Part shown: positions 34,512 through 45,995 of the stretch, one piece after another
How the letters are laid out: each line of letters starts with the position of its first letter
Numbering within the stretch: position 1 is the stretch's first letter
Assembly (NCBI GenBank): GCA_032718565.1
Contig: JAVGVS010000001.1
Span: 6,360,495 to 6,424,494, forward strand
Direction of reading: 5' to 3'
Source: Distichodus sexfasciatus
Lineage: Eukaryota > Chordata > Actinopteri > Characiformes > Distichodontidae
DNA length: 64,000 bases
Program-made: the position numbers and the translations under genes
The notes under the pieces: generated by a model
The model's database searches: none
What the model was told of the DNA's origin: nothing
What the model saw: only the letters and a program-made list of their open reading frames with translations

Positions 34512-35307
34512 TTAGTATATGTCCATTATGCGTTTAATGGAACCAACACGTGCACTTGTTCCACCCCAATCGCTGAATCTTGTATATTCTCCAGGCCTCA
34601 TGAGATACATTCTTCCAGCATAGTAAGGCTGTTCAAAGAATAGCCAGTTCCCACCCATTACCTTACAGGAGAAAATAGTGTTGGTATGGAAAGAGTCCAT
34701 TACACTGGGACAGTCGTCCGCAAGATCCATCATCTGGCCTCCATATTCCATTCTCTCATAGAGCTGCATTTCAAAGGGGGATCCCTGTGACTGTCAGAGA
34801 CAACCTGTATTAAACTTTGCAGCTAGTATTCATTTTGTAATGTAATTTGATCATTTATGATCTGATGACACAAATTTGCAATTTCAAGAAACAATTATTC
34901 ACCATAGAGATTATGCGACAAGAGCCTATGGAGTCGTTTACAGCTTTCCAGTGCTGGTAATCGGGATATTCTCCTTTATGCAGGAAGTATTGATTGCCCT
35001 TGTATTGTGCTTGCTCATAAACCATGAAGCATCCGCTCTCTACCCTGATGGAGTTACAGCAGCTCATGAAAGACAGAATATTTCCACAGTCGTTGTTGCA
35101 CTCATAATGGTGACCCTCAAAATTCTTCTCTTCATAAAAAATGACCTGCAATTGTGAAAAAAGAAAGAAAGAAATATAACAGTATTAATTAATTGCATAC
35201 TATTAAATATTTAACATAACTGATGAAAAGTCAAGTAAAGCTGGGTATAATGTGCCAAGAGGTTTATTTGCATTATAATATTATTTTGTCAGTTTTACCT
35301 TCCCCAT
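34512..35307 (-). CDS. Gamma-crystallin gene 6 (three exons, 174-176 aa)
   Basis: Divergent fish gamma-crystallin. Exons on the minus strand: 35299-35307 (MGK), 34903-35145 (81 codons, starting VIFYEEKNFEG), 34512-34790 (93 codons with stop). Exon 3 has two acceptors six bases apart (34790 or 34784), so the domain linker may gain or lose two residues. Three Trp are kept (QHWKA, NWLFF, DWGG). It has unusual substitutions in the first domain: SFMSCCNSI, EQAQYKG in place of ERPNYMG, and a non-standard end GSCRIISM. It is likely functional, since the frame is intact, but it evolves faster than its neighbours. TATA is at 35373-35378. Confidence 0.9.
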
Positions 35308-35372
35308 TGTGATCTTCTTAGAGCAGTTGTGCTGTGCTAATGCTGTACTGTTGTTGAAGACATTACTTGCCA

Positions 35373-35378
35373 TATATA
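35373..35378 (-). promoter_or_regulatory. TATA box of crystallin gene 6
   Basis: A TATATA core (CCTATATATGG context) on the minus strand, 66 bases upstream of the ATG. Confidence 0.65.
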
Positions 35379-35379
35379 G

Positions 35380-36365
35380 GGCACATGAAGTGCAGAGTCT
35401 GCATGACCTATTCATATTGTAATCTCTGACAATTCTCTGCACTTCCAATATTATAATATTAAAATAAATTAAAGCACATTTGTAGCAGATAATAACAATG
35501 GCTTTCCAACAAAGTGAGCAATAGCAACACTGAATTTGGCTCATGAACCCCAATAACTGATATTTTACAAAAACCCTTTCTTCATTCCAGGTCCTGATTT
35601 GCATTATAGAGCCTTTTATCTATTTATCTCCAGAATTTCTTGTAGTGATCTTGTAGTAATATTAGTGTCAGTACTAATGAGGTTTGTCAAAATATATGAA
35701 TGTAGCTCTTAAAACTGGGGCTGTATATCCTTTCCATCAATCTCAATGCCAGATTTTATGCACCATAGCACTGACAATGTACTGGTAAAATGATGTTTAG
35801 TTACTCTGTAAGAGGAAGACACTCTCTCTAACAGCAACTAGATCTTTAAAAAGTCAGTTTTAATCTTGATGTAACCAAATCTTGTATGATAAAGTAACAG
35901 GGATCAAACACTACTCAAATGGGTCTTACAAATTTTCAATTGAGAGAAAGATGTTTAAAAAATTAAAAAATAAGCTATGAAAACAAACAATGAAATAAGG
36001 TTTCACCCTTGCTATTAGTGTTGGTGGAGCTTAACTTACGTCATTTACCTCATCAGAAGTACTTTTGTATTTTTATTTTATTTTTTTTTTATTTTAAGAA
36101 TTTTGTTTAAAAAAGGATTAGACTCACTCAGCAGAACTGTACTAAAACCATGATCCTGTTGACTACAATGACCACCAACATGAGCATTTCCAGCAAAGAT
36201 TGCTCCATTGAAAGCTACTGGAAAGTTTGGTCAGGTGGCTACACACAGCATAGATAGGTTTAAAAGTTCTCACATGTAGGAAAAAGGTATTTTTGAAACA
36301 CAGATAATAATACATGAAGATACAAATATTTGTAAAAATTAAATTCTGAAATATCTTTCTTATGA
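35380..36365. other. Intergenic between crystallin genes 6 and 7
   Basis: No exon or named repeat was seen up to the AT microsatellite. Confidence 0.5.
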
Positions 36366-36366
36366 A

Positions 36367-36375
36367 ATATATATA

Positions 36376-36448
<73 letters not shown>

Positions 36449-36480
36449 TATATACATACATATACATATACATATATATA
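36367..36480. repeat. (AT)n microsatellite
   Basis: About 110 bp of almost pure AT dinucleotides, becoming ATAC-interrupted at the right end. It lies just beyond the 3' end of crystallin gene 7. Confidence 0.97.
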
Positions 36481-36516
36481 GCCAAAGAAAACAAGCTTTT
36501 TAATTTGTTGTACCAC

Positions 36517-36522
36517 TTTATT
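36517..36522 (-). terminator. Polyadenylation signal of crystallin gene 7
   Basis: AATAAA on the minus strand, 47 bases after the stop codon. Confidence 0.65.
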
Positions 36523-36568
36523 GAAAATCCAGTGCCAAAACCACAAACTGACTTTAGCTGTAGGGATT

Positions 36569-37558
36569 CTAAAACTCAGTGATTCTGCGGAAGGAGCCTA
36601 TGATGGGACAGGTGGCGCCCCAGTCACTGAAGTTGCGATACTCGCCAGGTCTCATAAAGTACTGACGGCCTCTGTAATTTGGCAGCTCGTAGAACGTCCA
36701 GTAACCCTCCAAAACATTGCAGGAATAAATGTTGCGACAGCGAAATTTGTCCTGCACTGACTCACAGTCATCTGTGAACTCCATCATCTGACCCTGAAAT
36801 TCCGGACGTTCATAAATTCGCATTCGGTAAGGCCCATCAGTGGTCTGAAATAAAAACAAAATAACACATATAACACAAAAACATGCACAAAAGCAAGACC
36901 CGTAAAGTATTACCATGTTTATTTTATATAACTTATATACTGTATAGGTTTGGGGATTAATGCATGAACACAGCAGAAAGGTATAATCTGTAATTTTTGA
37001 ATAACTGCATTAACATTTATGCTCAACACTGAAAGAAATAATGCATGGTAGTGTTTGAGTTGAAAATGCTTTATTGTCACACCTTTCAGCACACAGCTAA
37101 TATATGGCATGGGAAATTACAGCAAAGTAGAATTCCTTCTCAGCTACTCACATATGAGAACGTACGGCATGAGCGAATGGTGTCATTGTAGCCCATCCAG
37201 CGTTGGTAGTCAGGATACTCTCCTGGAGTCAGAACATACTGGTAACCGGAGTAATTAGGTCTCTCATACAGAACCCAGCAGCCACTTTCCACCCTGATGG
37301 AATTGCATCGACTGAAGTGGGGATGCATATCTGGGCAGTCAGTGTTGCACTCAAAGAAGCGACCTTGGAAGTCCTTCTCTTCATAAAAGATGATCTGAAA
37401 AAAGTTATCAAAACTATTGCTCAAACTACATCTTGCAAGAGACATTGTTTTATACAATCATGTTTAATGAACAAAAAATGTTATGAATTAATATACAGTT
37501 CATTTATATTCTACAACTGTCCAAAATCTGAAGACATCTTTGGCCTTACCTTACTCAT
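36569..37558 (-). CDS. Gamma-crystallin gene 7 (three exons, 175 aa)
   Basis: Fish gamma-crystallin with all four canonical Trp (GCWVLY, RWMG, GYWTFY, DWGA). Exons on the minus strand: 37550-37558 (MSK), 37152-37394 (81 codons), 36569-36844 (92 codons with stop); all junctions phase 0. The second domain starts TTDGPYRMRIYERPEFQG and ends GSFRRITEF. Exon 1 is ATGAGTAAG instead of the ATGGGNAAG of the others, so residue 2 is Ser. A TATAAAGG box lies about 70 bp upstream. It is the last crystallin before C2orf80. Confidence 0.94.
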
Positions 37559-37625
37559 TTTGCTGTAAATACTGGAACTAGTCCTAAATGAGAGCAACAA
37601 TCATACAAACAAGTGCAGTGGGTCC

Positions 37626-37633
37626 CCTTTATA
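37626..37633 (-). promoter_or_regulatory. TATA box of crystallin gene 7
   Basis: TATAAAGG on the minus strand, about 70 bases upstream of the ATG at 37558. Confidence 0.7.
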
Positions 37634-37639
37634 AACCTC

Positions 37640-38410
37640 TATCAATGATAGGTGGATAGACTTTATTTGTTATTTTAATGACTGGGATTTGGCAACCTGA
37701 TGTTGGTGCCAAAGTCTTGATCCAGTACATAGAGTTAAAACCCTGATTCATCAATGCAAAACTCCTAGCTGGCACATTACTGACCTCTGTTGCCCCATTC
37801 TATCTACAGCAAACCATTAAAAAAAACCTTATGTGCACAAATGTTACTTGCAGTATATTTACACAGTAGTATGTTTATGCTAACTATATAAATATCTTCT
37901 GAATGTACATGTGTTGTGCTTCTTTTATACATGATCTAGAGTCTTAAGGACTATATAATTGTTGTTGAAATATGTGCATAATAGATTTAAATTGCAAGCT
38001 TTGTGATCACCCTGTAAATATAATGGTCAATCTTTCATGCATAAGATAAAATGTAAAACCATATTGTACAATGGAATGTTAAAATAGAAATTTAATGTTG
38101 ACACAATTTTTCTTCACTTGCATTTGATTTGTTTTCCATTGTCTTATTGTCTTGTAAAACACCTGGGTACTGAATAGTCCAAACCCAAATCCACTCATTT
38201 TATGTTATTATTGTTATGTTATTTTTGTATTATTTAAAAATGGATGAAAATATATGAAAATTCTTATAAACATGCAATGACAGTTTAAATTTATAACCAG
38301 AAGGCATATGTATGTCATATGGAAGTTAAAGGATCTTAGAAGGTAGGAAGCACGGAATTAAACACTGCAGTAATGATATGGTTAGAACTTCTGTGAATGG
38401 TTACAGATTG
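37640..38410. other. Intergenic between crystallin cluster and C2orf80
   Basis: No exon is recognised. It includes the promoter-distal region of gene 7 and the presumed 3' UTR of the C2orf80 homologue. No perfect AATAAA was found close to the latter's stop. Confidence 0.5.
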
Positions 38411-38418
38411 AATAGCTT

Positions 38419-40223
38419 TTAGTCCTGCAGTGATTCCCGAGAACCTTCAGAGAGGTTGGTTTGCCCTTTCAGGGAATCCTCACTTTCCTGTGTATAACAA
38501 AGAAGTGTCACTATATCAAATATTTAATAACATAAAATTCAATATCTCCTCATTCTGAACCAGGTATTTATGCTTAAGATTGAATAGAAAGGCGTGGCAT
38601 ATTCTTAGGGCCTTACACTGAAAGATGAATGAGAGGATGGAGTAGGGGAGGTGTCCTTCCTCTTCTCCTGCCTAGCTGAAGGTCCTTTATTGCGTTCAGT
38701 GTTCCAGCGTTTCAACTTCTGGCCTTTAATGAAGAAAAAGAGAGTTTCCTACTAAATGTTTCATGTGCCATGATGATCCTACAACATATTTGATACTAAA
38801 TACCTCACACTTACTATGTTTTCTTGAATGGCTGACTGCCTTAAATGAACTGAGCATGGCAAATGGATGATAGGACAAAGAGAACGGGTGAACAATGTTG
38901 CTCTGGGAAGAAAAAAGAGAAAATAGGAAACAGGGTTCCTACAACAAAACACTGCCTAGCAACAGCTCTTCTAAATACAGTAATGCCAAATGATATGCTT
39001 TAATGTTCACACAGTATATGAACATAGTATCCTAGAAAACAGTAGTCATAATCAAGAAATGCACGCTTTACTTTAGTATCTTCATGAGGGGAGGAGGCAG
39101 ATGGCTTGCAGCTATACAGTAAGAGAATGTCTTCTACAGGTAGACTATTCTGAAAAAGATCAAAACATTCTTCAAGTAATACAACTGACATGATGATCAG
39201 TGTACATACATCTAATAAACTTACTAAAAGCATCCCCGCAAAGCAAGAAAGGATCATGGCCTCTCTTTCCAGTTGGTTTGGATATTGGCTCTGTCTGGCA
39301 CTGATGGCACCACTATAATGAAGAAAAAAATACTAGTAAACAAAAATACTCAGACAAAAAAGTAACCAAAGTACTAATAAACAAACAGCTTAATCTTACT
39401 CACAAAAGCTCATTTTCAACTTCACTGTTTTTGTCACCTTTGTCCAACCACCATAAAGCCACACTCACTGCTAAATCATAATGAGCCTTCAATTGGGAAG
39501 AACTATAGTTAGCACAGCTCACCACTTCTATCAAACAAACCCTAATGTTGTCATGGCCTGTGGAATAATAGTAAACTAATCTTAATAATTCTGTGTTATT
39601 TGAGCAATTATGCCCCTGGGCTAAAGGAAAAATACAAGTATATACTGTATGGTTTAGCCAACAAGCAACACAGTTTTTGAAGGAAAATAAACATCACCAA
39701 GAAATTGTCCCTAATTACAACAGTCAGCCCTGTCCCAGACTTGATACAAAGACAGCAAAGCAATGTGTACAATATAGGTTGACTGCACATACAATCTGTA
39801 ATTAATACTTTATTTTTCTTTTTAGGGTACAGTCTCACTGTTTAATAGTATGTGTAATTATATTCTTAGCATGGTTTTTATTTATCATTAAATAAATGTT
39901 CTTATCTTACCAGGTCATCCAGTACTGAAGAATTTCCTTTCCCCTTGGGGTCAAAGCCATTTTCTCTAAGTTTTTGCCCAATGTATTCACCACTTATAAA
40001 TAAGAAGTACATTAGTCACAACACACATTATCTTAATTAAAGAGATTCAACCCCAATTCCTCAAACTATTCTAACTGAAAAAGCTTGAGAGGGGGGTCCA
40101 GGTCAATATGCTTTAGGTTTAATAATGGGTCCCTTAGATTAATACAACCACATTTAGCATTAAGAGTTTATGATCGACTTACAGCAGGGCTTCTATGTTT
40201 CGTTTCAGTCGCCTGGTTTCCAT
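38419..40223 (-). CDS. C2orf80/GONDA1 homologue (eight coding exons, 211 aa)
   Basis: Exons on the minus strand: 40183-40223, 39911-39992, 39404-39486, 39225-39312, 39072-39149, 38815-38902, 38617-38723, 38419-38487. Phases close exactly to 636 nt. The N-terminus METRRLKRNIEALL leads into GEYIGQKLRENGFDPKGKG, then LDDLAHYDLAVSVALWWLD, YPNQLEREAMILSCFAGMLL, NSLPVEDILLLYS and LSYHPFAMLSSFKA. These blocks match, in order, the human C2orf80 protein as I recall it (about 193 aa), a gene tied to gonad development with unknown biochemistry. The C-terminus (KLKRWNTERN onward) is basic, then Ser-rich and divergent. Human C2orf80 also adjoins the gamma-crystallins, so synteny supports the call. No membrane segment or signal peptide is visible. 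Confidence 0.88.
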
Positions 40224-40229
40224 GTTTCA

Positions 40230-41155
40230 AACAACCAACAACACAATCAGTATCTGGGATGGAATTTATTTCCAAATTCACAGACTAAAAGAATATCGGA
40301 ACTTACACTAAAGTGCATGAAATGCCCTGAAATCAGACAAGTATGGAAATACACAAAATAGGTCATCAATGGCAGGCAAAAATAGACATTATCCAACACT
40401 GAAATGCAGACATTAAAACACATTTAGTACGCCAGCAACTAAAGATATTTTTGTCATGTAAAAAAAAAAAAAAAGACATTTAAGTGGGGAAAAATATTTA
40501 AACTCACCAAAGCTTCCTAAACGCAGCTAATATGTACAAAAAAGGATCCAGGAAGAATACAATCACTTTTTGCTGTGTATTGGGTATGGCGCAGACACAA
40601 GAGACACACCTCCTCTCCAGCAACAGTATACATCTCAGGTGAACAGCCTGTTCTGAATTATTCATTCAAAACCTGACAGTCACATTAATAAAATGGAGGC
40701 CAGTACAGGGATTGAATTTCTGCTCAGTCAATTTGGGAAAATACTGGGTTATTATTTGTGAGCATCCATACGCTTTCTTGCAACAAGGCAATATAAATTA
40801 CATTAATAAAGTTGTGAGACAATAAGCTACAAACATAGTAGCACAGCTTAGACTGCACAGTTCACAAATAATTCAACAATCCAGTCTCAAAGAATGTGGT
40901 GAAATTCCCAACACTGTCAGAAGAGGGAGTAAGTGAAACTCCAGTACAAACACCTCCACAAAACTTCTACTGGAGAACTGGAGTCCAGAGGTTTGGTGAT
41001 TGCTCTGATCAAACATTCCTAATTGAAATCATTTACAATACCAGATGGCCAGAACAAAGCAGCCTACAAACTCTGCATTCCATATCCAAAGTGAAAACTA
41101 TAAAACAAAAATACACAACAAAATCTTTAAAATATCTATTAAAATGATCTCAAAA
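40230..41155. other. Intergenic between sgo2 and C2orf80 (both minus)
   Basis: About 0.9 kb separates the sgo2 polyadenylation signal from the C2orf80 start. It must hold the C2orf80 promoter and 5' UTR; no TATA box or CpG-rich core is obvious. An A14 run is at 40460. Confidence 0.5.
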
Positions 41156-41160
41156 AAATC

Positions 41161-41166
41161 TTTATT
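41161..41166 (-). terminator. Polyadenylation signal of sgo2
   Basis: AATAAA on the minus strand, about 75 bases after the stop codon. Confidence 0.6.
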
Positions 41167-41239
41167 AGAAATAGAATGAAATATAAATAAAACAAAGGCA
41201 AACACGCAACAAAAGTGATGGAAATGGGAAGACATTTAC

Positions 41240-44200
41240 TCAGGTTTTTTTAGACCTTTTCTTCTTTTTTTCTTTGAACACTGGAGAACTCAAAAATCTT
41301 GTATCAGAGTGCTTGTCGCCACGTCTCATTTTGCTAAAGAAATTAAGCATTGAAACTGAATTATACAATGACAAAGAAAGGCTGATTCTGAAGACAGTTT
41401 CATGCATTTCAGGATTATGTGATGAACAGAGCAGCACTCACCAGTTGAGACTGGGTTCCTTGTATGACACAGAGTTTGGCTTCCTGCGACATCGTCGTGG
41501 GGCATCATCTGCCAAGCCTGTGTTTGTCAGGTTCTTCATTGTTCTCCCATCTGCAAAGTGAAGGAATAAAAAAAAGACAGTAGTGAAATGGACAATTAAA
41601 AAAGATGGATTTTTGAGAGTATAGCTGTCATGGTTTCAGGGGTTGACTGAAATAAATTACCTGGGGACTGATCTGACTGTTCCCACCCTTGTTCTTCATA
41701 AATATCCACAGTTCTAGAGGAGACTTCTAGTCCTTGATTACGATGAGTGACAGGGCTGTTGCACGCAAGAACCTCACTAGAGACAAAATCTATGGAATCC
41801 CATGGCGGCCTCTCCTCAAGCAATATTTCAGCCTGTTTTTGCCTGAGTTCCTCAGTCTTTCTTGGAGTTGACTGGTTGGTAATGGTATGGTGATGAATAA
41901 ATGATCTTCTGTTTGCTACAATAGAAACCCCCTTTTCCCTATTTCCAGAGAGAACATCTTCAGAGCTGCAGTTTAAAGTTGGGTGGTTTTCCTTTTCTTT
42001 AACCAGCAAATTGCTACTGGAGGACACAACGTATGTTTCTCTGTACTTGTTCTTAATCCTTTGGTTGCTTTGGGGTCTTGGTTTAATATTGGGCGGATTT
42101 CTGTCATAATCATCCAAAGCAGGAAGGTCATCATTAACAATTTCGAAGCTCCTACAGTGCCTGCTGTTTGACACTGTATTTCTTGCAGAGTCTACTCTAA
42201 AACTTCCTTCTTGTGCAGAACTCTCTATGATCAGCTGAAATGCATTCTTGGAAGCACTGTTTTCAATGTTAATGTCAAACGGTTCTGGCATTTCAGTCGA
42301 TGAAACTTCTAAGTTGACATTCTGAGTAGAACTCGATGTCTTTCCTCTTTTCTTCCCTAAAGTAGTCATTTTTTCTCTTTTTGTGACATTTTTCCTCCTT
42401 ACTTTTCCCACTGCATCTGCTTTAGGCCTTGTGATCTTACCATCCCCTGCTGAAGAGAGTTCAGGAGCATTTTTTAAAAGATCCTGATCAGTAGTGACCT
42501 TGGGACGTTTTGAAAATAAAACATCTTGCTCCTTTTGTTGTTCCTCAACTATGACTGAAGAGATGCATTGTGAATGGTTTCTTGTCATCTTATTTGCTAT
42601 ACCTCCCCTGCTGACTTCCTCTTGAATGTCTACTGTATAATTCTCAATCTCAACAGAAACAGAGTCCCAACTGTTTATCACATGTGTCCCTCTGTTTTTA
42701 TCCATGTCGCCTTTTCCTTTTTGTGCATGCGACAATGTTGATCGTTTTTTCTGTCGTTTTGCTTGGACAGGGCTTTTACTGGCATGAATTTCAGTTATGA
42801 CATCAGCATCTGATGTGTAGGTGTATGTTAATTCAGTACCGTCATTCAGATCTGATTCATTTAGATTTGGAAAGGTTGATGAAACTTTTGTCTTTCTCTT
42901 GCTTTTTGCCCTTGATGTGTGCGGGATTACAAATGTTTGCCTGTGGTTTGTGATGTTACGTTGGGGTGCCGTTGTGGCAAATGCCTGCATATCCTCTTTT
43001 TCAGCATCTTTGCCTGCTCTGCGTTTGTTGTGTTTAGTGTTTACTTCTGGGGATTGCTGATAAGAATTTTCAAAAAAATCACTGGTAACATCCAAATGAC
43101 TTAAACAAGACCAGTTTGCTGAAGTCTCTGGTTCTCTTTGTCTTTCTTCAGTGCTGGCTGTTGATGCATAACTGCTGCGTTCCAGTGTTTTATTTGCTGT
43201 TTCTCCGGAACTGATGGTCTCTTGATTATTTTTGTCATATAAAATCTCATCGCAGACAGGAGCCTGACTGGCGTGGATTACATATGTTCCTCTTTTTTTC
43301 ACCACATTGGGTTTTTCTGCCTGTAGGTGAGACTTTGTTGAAGCTTTGCTTTGAATTTTCTCTTTTTGGACAGAGGTCTCATTTGCAAGAATGTCATCAC
43401 TGACAGTACCTGAAGAGCATACAGATTCAACACTGCCCTTCCCACTTGCAGTATTCCCATCCATCAGAGAGGCAGAAACTTTGGACATCTTGTTTTTTTG
43501 TGGTCTTGACTTGAGGGGAATTTTAGATGGTTTTTTAATTTGTTCACTATCCTTTGGAGGATTCATTACTTCTGTCTCTGTACTATTTCCATCTTCCATG
43601 CCATTTGAAGAATAAACATCACAGAAAATATTCTTGCTTCTTCTTTTCTCATTATTTTGAACCTCTGCATCACTAAAATAGTCATCTAAATTATCATCAC
43701 TCGAGTTTGAAGAGACCACGTATGTTTTCCGTGTGTCCGGGTTCCCTGCCGTTTGTTTTTGAAGATCACACGCTCTCCTGTTGAATTTGGATTTACGAGG
43801 CATAACGTGACTATTTCTGCGTGCGCTTAGCGATTCTCTCTGCACATGCATGGACTGATCTAGCAAACCCTCATCTTCACTGCTGCAAACAAAGGTGTGT
43901 GCATTCACACTGGTTTCAGTATCAGATGACTCTTCTATTGCTCTATCATTTAGACACGATTCCAAATCTGCTTCTCCATTACAGAGTGATATGCTGTTTT
44001 GAGTCCTCAACAAACCAGACTCACTTTTTTTCCCATTTCTTTGCTGAGCATCTTCATGATCACAGCTGTTCTTCGGTCTGGTCTCAACAGTGACTATTTC
44101 AGCAACACTGTCTACTACAGTGATCTCCATTTCTGAGTCATACACAGTATTCTGAGGTATATCATGACCTTTCTCTGGACTGGGAGACTTATCCTTGCTT

Positions 44201-45246
44201 TTGACAGAACAATGACTATGCAGATTATCATTCTCCACTGGAACTTTTACAGTGGCTGGTACAAGCTGTTGCTGCACACATTTGGGCTGACATCCTGTGA
44301 GTTTTTGCTCAGGTAACAACTCTGTCACATCTTTTACTGTGTGACAGGCATCTAAAAGAAAAAAAGTACATCTTTACAACACACAAGAAAAAACAGTGAA
44401 AAGGGAAAAAGAATTTGATTATTTGATTTGATGTTGAGAATACCTTCAGAAATATTCTCTTTGTCCAAGCTGTCAGATTCCTATTAAGAAATGATTCAAA
44501 ATTAGAAACTGTGGCTGTATTGCGAGCACTCCTACAAACGTAATTGAATTGTTGCACTACCTCTTCATTAGAAATAAGATCCACAGCTTTAGCCATGCAG
44601 TTAATAGAGTTGTTGTAGAGCTCACGCAGAACGTTGAACTATAGTTGAAAAAACACTTGTACATTTTAAATAAGCCATAAATAAAAAAGTCTGTACAGAC
44701 ATTGAAGTAAACACACTACAAAACAAATCTTTTTTTAACAACACACATTTCTGAAACTTACCATTTGTTTGTTTTTATGACGCTGGACGGCAAGGCCAAA
44801 GGTCAGAGTCTGTATATATTTTTGCAAACGAACAGTTTCTGTCTCCAACTGCTTGGTTCTCTGCTTCTGAGCTGCCAGAGCCAGAGCAAGGGCTTTATTG
44901 TTAGTTTTCAATGAAAGCTTGAAGAATGACGATGTATCTGAAATACGAGAGAATAAAATGCATGTATTGCCTGTGTAAATTCGAGACATCAGACTTAAAA
45001 ATATTCACATACAAGTACAGCATGTAGTAAAATGTAAGCCTGTTTCGTTCTTAAGACAGTGGAAGAATCGCTAAATGACAAATTTCAAAATGTAGCACTC
45101 CAGTGAAGTGGCATAGAAGGTGCTAATGACCATTCTAACACAGTTATACATCTTACTTTGAATTTTTGTCTTTATCTTAGCAGCAGTCTGTTTTATTGAG
45201 CTTTGTTTCTTCTCCTTCACCACAGGAAGTGTCATCTTAACAGAGG
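41240..45246 (-). CDS. Shugoshin 2 (seven coding exons, 1,087 aa)
   Basis: Centromeric protector of cohesin that recruits PP2A-B56. Coding exons on the minus strand: 45157-45235 (exon begins 45246), 44762-44937, 44561-44638, 44444-44480, 41661-44351, 41442-41550, 41240-41333; total 3,264 nt with consistent phases. The N-terminal coiled coil (about 20-110) reads AAKIKTKIQNTSSFFKLSLK then NNKALALALAAQKQ, matching vertebrate SGO2 rather than SGO1. The C-terminal SGO motif RRCRRKPNSVSYKEPSLN (about 1039-1056) is followed by KMRRGD and FLSSPVFKEKK, the conserved phospho-H2A-binding region. The 2.7-kb exon is low in conservation, Ser/Lys-rich, and carries repeated R.T(Y/F/H)V(V/I) motifs. A non-coding exon 1 probably ends at 45559 with a GTACGT donor. 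The frame upstream of the ATG is closed by an in-frame TAA. Confidence 0.93.
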
Positions 45247-45558
45247 CTGTAGGGTGAAAACATGAGTTTATTTCCATCATTAGTTCTCAACATTAATTTA
45301 ACAGTCCTCACAAATAACAACTGATAAATAGCCAGTGTTTGGTAATGTGCTCAGCAAACTCACCCTAGTTGTTTAGCACGATAACTGTATAATTAACTAA
45401 CGAGAAACGCACGACTGTGATTATACACGAACTGAAACCGGGCTTAATAACTAGCTCCTTGTGCCTTATCATATAATTCATTAGGCCTACTAACTCGAGG
45501 CTGACATTGTTTCCCTGCACATAATATCTGCACACAAAAACTAATTAAGCAAACGTAC

Positions 45559-45670
45559 CTGTCCCCGTTCAAATCCAAACAAAACCGCGAACCAGCCGAA
45601 CTCTCTTCTTCTGCACCCACATGGAGGTTGAACTGGTTTTCCCAGAAGTTACTGCGCCTCCTGCTGGACA
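45559..45670 (-). other. Probable non-coding first exon of sgo2
   Basis: GC-richer sequence ending at a good donor (GGGGACAG then GTACGT, end 45559). Splicing to the acceptor at 45246 leaves the long open frame of this exon closed by TAA just before the sgo2 ATG, so it is 5' UTR. It contains one short upstream ATG frame of 17 codons. The transcription start is not defined. Confidence 0.55.
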
Positions 45671-45773
45671 ATAAGGCAGTCTCGTTTCCGTCCTGAATCG
45701 TATTAGAATATATACCTAAATTGTAAATGTAAACTGTAATGATAGAAGCCTTTAACGGTTTACTTGTTATTTC

Positions 45774-45800
45774 GTGTGTGTGTGTGTGTGTGTGTGTGTG
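45774..45800. repeat. (TG)n microsatellite
   Basis: About 13 TG units in the divergent promoter of sgo2 and uchl3. Confidence 0.95.
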
Positions 45801-45869
45801 AAATCTAAAATAAAATAAATTACGGAGCTTTTCAATAATGCAACGTTTCTACACAGCATGGCAATTATG

Positions 45870-45995
45870 TCCTCTACCTGTACGTCAAACACTCCGTCTA
45901 AGTTTAGTGACGTACAGTTAGAGGATCCAATAATTAAGTTAAATCCTCTAACTGTTAAGCCAAATCTGTCCCCTACGGAGTTTGATGTCCTGAAG
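45870..45995. repeat. Nested inverted repeats in the sgo2/uchl3 promoter
   Basis: Three overlapping inverted repeats: CTGTACGTCA (45878-45887) with TGACGTACAG (45908-45917); ACAGTTAGAGGAT (45914-45926) with ATCCTCTAACTGT (45943-45955); and an imperfect outer pair TCAAACACTCCGT (45885-45897) with ACGGAGTTTGA (45975-45985). The first two are perfect over 10 and 13 bp. It may be a degenerate palindromic MITE or a regulatory cruciform. Confidence 0.85.

Noticed and set aside
36260..36457. Tyr/Ile-rich frame
   Set aside because: Translation of the (AT)n microsatellite.
39404..39560. A longer upstream version of C2orf80 exon 3 (GHDNIRVCLIEVVSC...)
   Set aside because: It would require an acceptor at the distal CACAG. 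The family alignment (LDDL followed directly by AHYDLA) shows the real acceptor is just before 39486.
45444..45671. Open frame on the minus strand overlapping sgo2 exon 1
   Set aside because: It begins at TTG, not ATG, and after splicing at 45559 it meets an in-frame TAA just before the true sgo2 start, so it is 5' UTR.
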